Below are positions 6,190 to 12,661 of a DNA stretch of 18,312 nt, piece after piece. The DNA is from Prevotella sp. GTDB taxonomy: Bacteria; Bacteroidota; Bacteroidia; Bacteroidales; Bacteroidaceae. The position numbers and the translations under genes were made by a program. The stretch covers positions 1-18,312 of the forward strand of contig JAFRMM010000061.1 in the NCBI GenBank assembly GCA_017430675.1, read 5' to 3'. The notes below the pieces were generated by a model that saw only the letters and a list, made by a program, of their open reading frames with translations, searched no databases and had not been told where the DNA came from. Every line of letters begins with the position of its first letter. Within the stretch, counting starts at the first letter, position 1.

Positions 6190-8955
6190 CTAGTGTGCTT
6201 CGAGCCAGTTGGCACCGAAGCCTGAGTCTGCTACGAGTGGTACGGCCAGTGTGATGGCGTTCTGCATCTCCTCAATGACAATCTTCTCGACAAACTCTTT
6301 TTCTTCTGGAACAACGGAGAAATTGAGTTCGTCGTGTACTTGTAGGATCATCTTACTCTTGATGCCCTCGGCCTTGAAACGCTGGAAGATGCGTATCATG
6401 GCCACCTTGATGATATCGGCAGCCGTACCCTGGATGGGAGCGTTGATGGCGTTGCGCTCCGCAAAACCGCGCACGGTGGCGTTGTGGGAGTTGATATCAG
6501 GGAGATAGCGGCGACGGCCGAAGAGGGTCGTGACATAGCCTTTCTCGCGTGCCACTTGTTTGGATCTTTCCATGTAGTCGTGTACCTGTGGGAAGGTGGC
6601 GAAATAACCGTCTATCAGCATCTTAGCCTCGTCACGGGGGATATCCAGGCGCTCTGCCAGACCAAAGACCGTGATGCCATAGATAATGCCAAAGTTGGCA
6701 CGCTTCGACTTCGTACGCTCGTCGCGTGAAACCTCCTCAATGGGTTTCTTGTAGATATTGGCTGCCGTGGCTGCATGGAGGTCCTTACCTTCCTTAAACA
6801 CGCGGATCATATTCTCGTCCTGCGACAGATGGGCCATCACGCGCAGTTCTATCTGACTATAGTCTGCTGAAAAGAACAGACAACCAGGTTCGGGTACAAA
6901 CGCCTTGCGGATCTCCTTGCCATCCTCACCTCGGATAGGGATATTCTGCAGATTGGGATCGCTACTTGATAAGCGTCCCGTGGCTGTAATCGTCTGATTA
7001 AACGAGGTGTGGATATGACCCGTACGCTTGTTGATGAGCGAGGGTAGAGCATCGACGTAGGTGCCAAGAAGTTTCTTTAACCCTCTGTGTTCCAAGATGT
7101 CTGCTACGATTTCGTGCTTGTGCTTCAACTGTTGGAGCACTTCTTCAGAGGTGACATACTGGCCCGTCTTGGTCTTCTTCGCTTTCTCCACGATCTTCAG
7201 TTTATCGAAGAGAATCTCACCCACCTGCTTGGGAGAGGCGATATTAAACTGTCCACCTGCCAGTTCATAAATCCGCTGCTCAATCTCTAACACACGATTG
7301 GTTAAAATTGTTGACGTTTCTTTCAGGGATTCCGTATCGAGGCATACACCATTCATCTCCATCTCTGCGAGGACGGGCATCAAAGGCATCTCGATATCAT
7401 AAAACAGATCTTCGCATTCGAACTTCTTCAGTTCAGGTTCCAGTTTGTTCTTCAGGCGGAGGGTGATATCCGCATCCTCGGCGGCATACTCATAGACCTG
7501 AGAGGGTGGGAGGTCACGCATCGAACGCTGGTTCTTGCCCTTGGGCCCGATGAGTTCATCGATATGGATGGTCTGGTAGTTCAGGTAGATCTCAGCCATG
7601 TAGTCCATGTTATGTCGCAGTTCGGGTTGGATGAGATAGTGGGCAATCATCGTGTCCCACATCTGACCTTTCAACTCGATGCCATAGTTTCGCAATACCT
7701 CGAGGTCGTACTTCAGGTTCTGTCCGACTTTTAAGATCTTCGGACTCTCATACACCTCTTTAAAGAAATTAACAATTCGCAACGCTTCTTCACGATTAGC
7801 AGGAACGGGGACGTAGAAGGCTTCGAATTCCTTCACGGCGAAACTCAAACCCACCAATTCTGCGTCAATGGGAGAGGTGGATGTCGTTTCTGTATCCAGA
7901 CTTAAAATTTCGTTTGTCAAGAAAAAATCACGAAGTTTTCGTAAATCTTCCTCATTCTCAATGAGTTTGTAATCGTGCTTGGTCGTTTTCAGGCTTTCAA
8001 AACTCGAATTTTCGCTCAAGTCTGATCCGTCGGCAGGAAATTCGGCAAACAAATCGAGTTGTGCGTTCACGGTTTTTTGCGGTTTTTGATTCTTTTTAAG
8101 GATTCGGTCTGCGAGACTCTTGAACTCCAGTTCCGTGAACAGTTTGCCTAATTCCTCCTCATTCGGCTCGACAAGTTTCAGAGCATCCATGTTGAGTTCG
8201 ACAGGCACATCCGTTTTGATGGTGGCGAGGAAGTATGACATCTCGATATCCTTCACATGCTCCTCCACCTTCTCGCGCAACTTACCCTTGATCTCACCCG
8301 AACGTTCGATGAGTGACTTGACATCTCCGAAGTCACTGATGAGTTTCGTGGCCGTCTTCTCTCCGACACCAGGACAACCGGGGAAGTTATCAGCGGAGTC
8401 ACCCATCAGTGCCAGGAGGTCGATGACCTGGAGTGGGGTAGTGATGCCGTATTTCTCCGTCACCTCCTTGGGGCCCATCACCTCGTAGCCACCACCATGG
8501 CGCGGACGGTAGATCTTCACGTTCTCCGTCACCAACTGTCCGTAGTCCTTATCCGGGGTGAGCATATAGGTCTGCACACCGATGGAATCAGCCTTTTTGG
8601 CAAGGGTGCCGATCACGTCGTCGGCCTCATAGCCATCCACCTGGAGGATTGGGATGTTATAGGCCTTCAGGATGTCCTTGATGATGGGCACGGCCTTGCG
8701 GATATCCTCGGGCGTCTCTTCGCGCTGCGCCTTATACTCTGGGAAGGCCTCACTGCGGAACGTTGGACCGTGGGGGTCGAAGGCCACGCCGATATGGGTG
8801 GGCTGCTCTTTCTGCAGCACTTCGTTCAGGGTGTTGCAGAAGCCGATGATGGCTGAGGTGTTCAGACCTTTCGAGTTGATTCTCGGATTCTTGATGAAGG
8901 CGTAATACGACCTGTAAATGAGCGCGTAAGCGTCTAAAAGGAATAATTTCTCCAT
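6190..8955 (-). CDS. polA: DNA polymerase I
   Basis: 921 residues, full length, with three domains. The 5'-3' exonuclease (1 to about 290) includes YEADDVIGTLA (109-119) and GDSADNFPGCPGVGEKTA (185-202). The 3'-5' exonuclease (about 330-500) has all key residues: D354/E356 in LDTET, N413/D417 in GQNLKYD and Y490/D494 in YAAED, so proofreading is probably active. The polymerase domain has motif A DYSQIELR (698-705), the O-helix KRANFGIIYG (751-760; Phe at the site that governs dideoxynucleotide discrimination) and motif C QVHDEL (872-877). The enzyme fills repair gaps and removes Okazaki primers. It is transcribed alone, divergent from the polyprenyl synthase gene, and converges on the DUF3237 gene with a 3-nt gap that has no room for a terminator. 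Confidence 0.98.
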   Translation of the reverse strand: MEKLFLLDAYALIYRSYYAFIKNPRINSKGLNTSAIIGFCNTLNEVLQKEQPTHIGVAFDPHGPTFRSEAFPEYKAQREETPEDIRKAVPIIKDILKAYNIPILQVDGYEADDVIGTLAKKADSIGVQTYMLTPDKDYGQLVTENVKIYRPRHGGGYEVMGPKEVTEKYGITTPLQVIDLLALMGDSADNFPGCPGVGEKTATKLISDFGDVKSLIERSGEIKGKLREKVEEHVKDIEMSYFLATIKTDVPVELNMDALKLVEPNEEELGKLFTELEFKSLADRILKKNQKPQKTVNAQLDLFAEFPADGSDLSENSSFESLKTTKHDYKLIENEEDLRKLRDFFLTNEILSLDTETTSTSPIDAELVGLSFAVKEFEAFYVPVPANREEALRIVNFFKEVYESPKILKVGQNLKYDLEVLRNYGIELKGQMWDTMIAHYLIQPELRHNMDYMAEIYLNYQTIHIDELIGPKGKNQRSMRDLPPSQVYEYAAEDADITLRLKNKLEPELKKFECEDLFYDIEMPLMPVLAEMEMNGVCLDTESLKETSTILTNRVLEIEQRIYELAGGQFNIASPKQVGEILFDKLKIVEKAKKTKTGQYVTSEEVLQQLKHKHEIVADILEHRGLKKLLGTYVDALPSLINKRTGHIHTSFNQTITATGRLSSSDPNLQNIPIRGEDGKEIRKAFVPEPGCLFFSADYSQIELRVMAHLSQDENMIRVFKEGKDLHAATAANIYKKPIEEVSRDERTKSKRANFGIIYGITVFGLAERLDIPRDEAKMLIDGYFATFPQVHDYMERSKQVAREKGYVTTLFGRRRYLPDINSHNATVRGFAERNAINAPIQGTAADIIKVAMIRIFQRFKAEGIKSKMILQVHDELNFSVVPEEKEFVEKIVIEEMQNAITLAVPLVADSGFGANWLEAH

Positions 8956-8974
8956 AACATTGTTAATTTCCGCT

Positions 8975-9006
8975 CAAAATTACAAAAAAATTATCTTATT
9001 ACCCAA
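8975..9006 (-). promoter_or_regulatory. polA promoter
   Basis: On the minus strand TAATTTTG (8982-8975) matches the -7 consensus 20 nt upstream of the polA ATG, with TTG at 9006-9004 about 21 bases further up. It interleaves with the divergent promoter of the polyprenyl synthase gene. Confidence 0.55.
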
Positions 9007-9014
9007 TTTTTTTA

Positions 9015-9022
9015 TACTTTTG
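9015..9022 (+). promoter_or_regulatory. -7 element of the polyprenyl synthase gene
   Basis: TACTTTTG matches TAnnTTTG and lies 18 nt upstream of the ATG at 9041, implying a very short leader. The -33 position (around 8991-8994) reads TTAT, a poor match, and falls inside the polA promoter span. Confidence 0.5.
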
Positions 9023-9040
9023 TCCCAAATTCTTTAGGAA

Positions 9041-10018
9041 ATGGACTATCTACGCCGTATTAAATCACCGATTGTGAGAGAATTCGAGGACTTCAGTTAT
9101 CTTTTCAACGAAGCCTTGTCTCATCCTGATGGACTCCTATCCCAGGCGTTGACGCATATCCGTCAGCGCACGGGTAAGCAGATGCGTCCGATGATCACAT
9201 TACTTTCGGCGAAAAACTATGGTGAGGTCTCCAATGTCACCCTACATTCTGCCGTGGCACTGGAGTTGTTGCACACGGCCAGTCTGACCCATGATGATGT
9301 GGTAGATGAGAGCAATGAGCGGAGGGGAGTACCGTCGCTGAATGCGGCCTATAGTAATAAGGTGGCCGTGCTGGTGGGTGACTATATCCTTTCTACCTGT
9401 CTGCTCAATGTCGCCCATTCAGGCAGTAATGAGATTTTACGTGAACTTTCAGAACTTGGTCGTACACTGGCTGCAGGAGAGATCCTTCAGTTGCAGAATA
9501 TTTCGAATAAGGAAATCTCGGAAGAGACTTATTATCAGGTGATTGAGAAGAAGACGGCTTCGCTGTTCCAGACATGTGCAGGAGTGGGGGCCTTGTCTGT
9601 AGGGGCTTCTGCAGAAGAAGTTGAGAAGGCGAAAAACTTTGGCAGGAACCTGGGTATGATCTTCCAGATCCGCGACGATATCTTTGATTATTTCGAATCC
9701 TCTGAGGTGGGAAAGCCCACGGGTGCCGATATGGCGGAGGGGAAGTTGACACTGCCCGTGATCTATGCGCTCAACCATTCGCCATACGAGTCGATGATGC
9801 CCCTGGCTCTGAAGGTGAAGGCTGGCACGATCAATGCCGATGAAATCGCCGTCCTTGTGGAGTTCACGAAGAAGTACGGTGGTATTGAGTATGCTCAGCA
9901 GAAGATGGACGAGATTGCCGTGCAGGTGCGACAGTATATCGATGAAAACGTTAAGGAATCGGCTTTGAAGGAAGCCTATTCCGCCTATCTGGAATACGCC
10001 ATCCAGCGCAAATCATAA
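9041..10018 (+). CDS. long-chain polyprenyl diphosphate synthase (IspB/HepT-like)
   Basis: 325 residues, all-trans prenyl synthase family. It adds isopentenyl diphosphate units to an allylic primer to make the side chain of respiratory quinones. Seen: first Asp-rich motif DDVVD (85-89) with R94/R95, GKQMRP (45-50), and second Asp-rich motif DDIFD (212-216) followed by GKPTGADMAEGKLTLPV (224-240). Residues four and five before the first motif are Ser and Ala (S81, A80), small residues that in this family allow long products; exact chain length cannot be read. Bacteroidales use menaquinones with long side chains, so this is a good candidate for that synthase and would serve the fumarate reductase at the right of the window. 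It is divergent from polA and ends in a bidirectional terminator. Confidence 0.93.
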   Translation: MDYLRRIKSPIVREFEDFSYLFNEALSHPDGLLSQALTHIRQRTGKQMRPMITLLSAKNYGEVSNVTLHSAVALELLHTASLTHDDVVDESNERRGVPSLNAAYSNKVAVLVGDYILSTCLLNVAHSGSNEILRELSELGRTLAAGEILQLQNISNKEISEETYYQVIEKKTASLFQTCAGVGALSVGASAEEVEKAKNFGRNLGMIFQIRDDIFDYFESSEVGKPTGADMAEGKLTLPVIYALNHSPYESMMPLALKVKAGTINADEIAVLVEFTKKYGGIEYAQQKMDEIAVQVRQYIDENVKESALKEAYSAYLEYAIQRKS

Positions 10019-10021
10019 AAG

Positions 10022-10047
10022 AAGGGGTGAACGATTGTTCACCCCTT
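10022..10047. terminator. bidirectional intrinsic terminator between the polyprenyl synthase gene and deoC
   Basis: A perfect 11-bp stem (AAGGGGTGAAC / GTTCACCCCTT) with a GATT loop sits between two convergent genes. In the deoC direction it is followed by CTTTTA, a fair U tract; in the plus direction the tail is ATTCTT, which is weaker. Confidence 0.88.
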
Positions 10048-10062
10048 ATTCTTGAGAAGAGT

Positions 10063-10953
10063 TTAAAAGAATTTCACCTCCTCACCGATGACCTCGCTCA
10101 ACAGCATGTTCGCCAGTCGTGAAGTGCCCATGCGGAACCACTGGTTGGTGAGCCATTTCTCGCCCAGCACCTCCTTGACGATGGTGTAGTAGATCAGCGC
10201 ATCCATCACACTATTCAGGCCTCCAGCGGGCTTGAAACCGATTTGAATGCCCGTTTCATCGTAGTATTCCTTGATGGCCTGGCACATCACGTAGGCAGCC
10301 TCCGGGGTGGCAGCGGGCTCCAGTTTGCCCGTGGAGGTCTTGATATAGTCGGCACCACTGTACATGGCGAGGATCGATGCCGTCTTGATGTTGGTGGCGG
10401 TCTTCAGACAGCCCGTCTCTAAAATTACCTTCAGTTTCTTGTCACCGCAGGTTTCCTTCATCTGCTGGATCTCATCGCAGACGGTCTCATAGTCCCAGGA
10501 GAGGAAGGCGCCTACCGACATGACCATATCAATCTCCGTAGCACCGTCCTTTAAGGCCAGGGCTGTCTCCACCGTCTTCACCTCTATGAGGGCCTGTGAA
10601 CTGGGGAAATTGCCTGATACACAGGCGATTTCCACGCCTTCTACCTCCAAGGTTTCTGATATCACCTTGGCGAATCTGGGATAGACACAGATGGTGGCCA
10701 CGTGGGGTAGGTTAGGGTATTGCTCGTCGAACTGGTTCACGCGTTCTGTGAACGCCAACACACTTTCGTCTGAATCTGTGGTCTTTAGCGTCGTCAGTTC
10801 CACACTGCCCATCAGGAATTTCTTCACCTCAGGGGTATCGTTCTCGTGCACTTTCTCCGTGATGATCTTCTTCACGGCGGCCTTCACGTCCTCGTCAGAG
10901 ATGTCGAGGTTGTACTTGCCCAAAGCCTCTTCGATAATGTTTTTTTCTGCCAT
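10063..10953 (-). CDS. deoC: deoxyribose-phosphate aldolase
   Basis: 296 residues, longer than E. coli DeoC by an N-terminal helical extension of roughly 40 residues. It converts 2-deoxyribose-5-phosphate to glyceraldehyde-3-phosphate and acetaldehyde, the last step of deoxynucleoside breakdown. Seen: EIDMV (140-144, D142), the Schiff-base lysine K205 in DYIKTSTGK (202-210), the second active-site lysine K241 in GFKPAGG (239-245), and the C-terminal phosphate-binding FRMGTS (273-278). It follows the MazG-like gene with a 4-nt gap and is the last gene of the dtd operon, ended by the hairpin at 10022-10047. The usual deo partners (deoA, deoD) are not beside it. Confidence 0.97.
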   Translation of the reverse strand: MAEKNIIEEALGKYNLDISDEDVKAAVKKIITEKVHENDTPEVKKFLMGSVELTTLKTTDSDESVLAFTERVNQFDEQYPNLPHVATICVYPRFAKVISETLEVEGVEIACVSGNFPSSQALIEVKTVETALALKDGATEIDMVMSVGAFLSWDYETVCDEIQQMKETCGDKKLKVILETGCLKTATNIKTASILAMYSGADYIKTSTGKLEPAATPEAAYVMCQAIKEYYDETGIQIGFKPAGGLNSVMDALIYYTIVKEVLGEKWLTNQWFRMGTSRLANMLLSEVIGEEVKFF

Positions 10954-10957
10954 AGTC

Positions 10958-11284
10958 TTATGCTAATAGTTTCTTGTTATGTATATGCCTGAGGGAGTCG
11001 CGCTGCGTCTTCTTCTCGATGGATTTCTGGAGTTCCGTGGTGAGATCGACACCCGTCTGGTTGGCCAGACAGAGCAGCACCCACAGCACGTCGGCCATCT
11101 CTTCGCCGAGGTTGTCCGTCTCACCCTCCTTGAAACTCTGATCACCGTATTTGCGGGCGATCACGCGTGCCAGTTCGCCTACTTCCTCCGTCAGAACGGC
11201 CATATTGGTGAGTTCTGAGAAATAGCGCACGCCATATTCCTTAATCCACTGATCTACAGCCTCTTGTGCTTCTTTGATAGTCAT
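10958..11284 (-). CDS. MazG-like nucleotide pyrophosphohydrolase
   Basis: 108 residues, single-domain all-alpha NTP pyrophosphatase. Seen: the metal-binding pattern EEVGE (33-37) followed by EEMADVLW (61-68, E62/D65), typical of MazG and dimeric dUTPase-like hydrolases that turn (d)NTPs into monophosphates and remove damaged or excess nucleotides. The substrate cannot be told from sequence. The C-terminus is short and basic. The ATG overlaps by 4 nt the stop of the upstream small membrane protein, and deoC follows after 4 nt, so the genes are probably translated from one transcript. The pairing with dtd and deoC suggests a housecleaning and nucleotide-salvage unit. Confidence 0.92.
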   Translation of the reverse strand: MTIKEAQEAVDQWIKEYGVRYFSELTNMAVLTEEVGELARVIARKYGDQSFKEGETDNLGEEMADVLWVLLCLANQTGVDLTTELQKSIEKKTQRDSLRHIHNKKLLA

Positions 11285-11526
11285 TTGATGAACATTTTGA
11301 GGATTAATATGAAAATGGCCACCAGCAGGATGGTGATGTTCTGCTTGTTCTCACGTGCGTAGGTCTCCCAATGGAAGGCCTTATAAAGAAAGGAGATGAG
11401 CCAACAGAGCAGGCCGATGGCGCATGGCCACATGCCGTATGCGTAGCCCCAGACCATCGAGCAGACCACGCCGATGATTACCAGTATCAGGCCGGAAACT
11501 TCGATTTCCCTCAGGTATTTCTTCAT
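11281..11526 (-). CDS. small three-helix membrane protein, unknown function
   Basis: 81 residues, very hydrophobic, with likely membrane segments at 11-27, 33-50 and 63-79 and a short charged loop HWETYARENKQN (52-63). I do not recognise a family. It starts 3 nt after the stop of the next small membrane gene and overlaps the start of the MazG-like gene by 4 nt, which is strong evidence that it is a real, co-translated gene. IGL (37-39) and HW (52-53) have the same spacing as in the neighbouring 73-residue protein (32-34 and 47-48), so the two may be old duplicates. Confidence 0.75.
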   Translation of the reverse strand: MKKYLREIEVSGLILVIIGVVCSMVWGYAYGMWPCAIGLLCWLISFLYKAFHWETYARENKQNITILLVAIFILILKMFIK

Positions 11527-11529
11527 GCC

Positions 11530-11751
11530 TTAAAGTCCGAATAGTGATAGACCGACGAGTACCAGGAAGGCCATGGAGATGTAGTTGGATATCTTGTCGT
11601 TCTCCTTCCAGTGGAGGATGGTCCACACGCTGGAGAGTGTCATGATTCCCAGGCCGATCCAGCAGAGGATGGGCTTGTCGAGCACACGGCCGATGAGGTA
11701 GATAATCAAGGCTGCGAAGTTCACATAGTTGATGATTTGTCTTTTATCCAT
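11530..11751 (-). CDS. small three-helix membrane protein, unknown function
   Basis: 73 residues with hydrophobic segments at about 8-23, 28-46 and 56-72 and a charged loop HWKENDK (47-53). No family is recognised. It lies 29 nt after dtd and 3 nt before the 81-residue membrane protein in the same direction, so it is part of the dtd-mazG-deoC operon. The helix layout and the shared IGL-(12 residues)-HW spacing suggest it is related to its downstream neighbour. Nothing in the sequence shows whether it works with the enzymes around it. Confidence 0.72.
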   Translation of the reverse strand: MDKRQIINYVNFAALIIYLIGRVLDKPILCWIGLGIMTLSSVWTILHWKENDKISNYISMAFLVLVGLSLFGL

Positions 11752-11780
11752 ATCTTGTTTGTTTTGAAGTGTTACTTCTT

Positions 11781-12233
11781 TTATTCCTTGTTTTTCGTGT
11801 CCATACAGATTGTTACGGGACCGTCATTCAACAGTTCTACTTTCATATCGGCACCGAACTCGCCTGTGCCAACGGGTTTGCCGATGGCCTCGGAGAGATC
11901 ACGGCAGAAAGTCTCGTAGAGTGGGATGGAGTGTTCGTGGGAACCCGCACGGAACCAACTGGGACGGTTACCTTTCTTATAACTGGCGTAGAGCGTGAAC
12001 TGACTTACCACCAATGCCTCGCCCTGGATATCGAGGATCGAGCGGTTCATGACGTCGTTCTCGTCGCCAAACACACGCAGGTTCGCGATCTTCTTCACCA
12101 GCCAATCTACGTCTTCCATAGTGTCCTCGTCGCAGATGCCTAACAGGATCAGAAAACCCTGTTGGATGCTGCTTTTCAGCGTTCCTTCGATGGTGACGCT
12201 GGCATGGCTGACACGCTGTACGACTGCTCTCAT
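11781..12233 (-). CDS. dtd: D-aminoacyl-tRNA deacylase
   Basis: 150 residues, the usual DTD length. The dimeric enzyme removes D-amino acids (and glycine from tRNA-Ala) mischarged on tRNA. Seen: N-terminus MRAVVQRVSHASVTI, active-site SQFTLYA (77-83), and the Gly-cisPro loop NDGPVT (136-141) that excludes L-amino acids. The reading frame is open upstream to 12272, but the promoter -7 element lies at 12250-12257, inside that extension, so the ATG at 12233 that gives the family N-terminus is the start. It is the first gene of the operon with two small membrane proteins, the MazG-like enzyme and deoC. Confidence 0.96.
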   Translation of the reverse strand: MRAVVQRVSHASVTIEGTLKSSIQQGFLILLGICDEDTMEDVDWLVKKIANLRVFGDENDVMNRSILDIQGEALVVSQFTLYASYKKGNRPSWFRAGSHEHSIPLYETFCRDLSEAIGKPVGTGEFGADMKVELLNDGPVTICMDTKNKE

Positions 12234-12249
12234 CTCTTTGAATTTTCGG

Positions 12250-12280
12250 CAAAGATAAACAAATATTTCCAAACTTCCAA
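12250..12280 (-). promoter_or_regulatory. promoter of the dtd-mazG-deoC operon
   Basis: On the minus strand TATCTTTG (12257-12250) matches the -7 consensus, with TTG at 12280-12278 exactly 20 bases upstream. It is 16 nt before the dtd start and rules out longer dtd starts. Confidence 0.65.
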
Positions 12281-12310
12281 GGAATTATGAAGATAAATAT
12301 TTCTAATGAT

Positions 12311-12581
12311 GCCGCTACACTTACAACTTACAAACTTACAAATACATTGTTCAAATGTTCAAATGTTCAAAAAGAAAATTAATTTTGATAATTATACTTT
12401 TAAATATAAATTAAATTCTAATTTTTACTTCTTATTACTATTTTGTTTTATATTTTGAACATTTGAACATTTTGGAATTACTCTGTTTTTTGACGTGTGA
12501 TGCTCCGAAATATTGTAAATGTAAGTTTGTAAGTTGTAAGTCTCTCTCGTGGGCAAGGAACAAATGGGATGGTGTAGCGGC
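12311..12581. repeat. nested inverted-repeat element in the gene-free region between uvrC and dtd
   Basis: Three perfect arm pairs are nested: outer 10 bp GCCGCTACAC (12311-12320 with 12572-12581), middle 22 bp made of ACTTACA units (12319-12340 with 12520-12541), inner 20 bp made of ATGTTCAA units (12353-12372 with 12453-12472). The right side carries extra spacers (12473-12519 and 12542-12571) that the left side lacks, so it is not one continuous hairpin. The 80-bp centre is very AT-rich. I see no gene in 12234-12661; reading frames there are short and lack family features. It may be a MITE-like or degenerate mobile remnant, or a structured 3' region of the uvrC transcript. Confidence 0.85.
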
Positions 12582-12586
12582 GGCCG

Positions 12587-12649
12587 AATACTCATTACTT
12601 TTTGAAAAATACTCACTACTTATTTGAAAATACTCATTACTTATTTTGC
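12587..12649. repeat. three-copy 21-bp tandem repeat downstream of uvrC
   Basis: AATACTCAYTACTT occurs at 12587, 12608 and 12629, each followed by a TTTGAA-like segment, giving a 21-bp period (two helical turns). The array lies between the inverted-repeat element and the uvrC stop at 12662. Such regular phasing resembles an operator or iteron array; the third copy is the least conserved at its end. Confidence 0.8.
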
Positions 12650-12661
12650 GAAAAGTGGCAC

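Noticed and set aside
12311..12581. Insertion sequence with transposase
   Set aside because: No transposase reading frame is present, and I could not see clear target-site duplications, so it is reported only as a repeat element of unknown origin.
12425..12616. 63-codon minus-strand frame inside the repeat region, and a 64-codon plus-strand frame at 12602-12796
   Set aside because: Both are made mostly of repeat-arm or uvrC antisense sequence, with low-complexity translations and no start signals.
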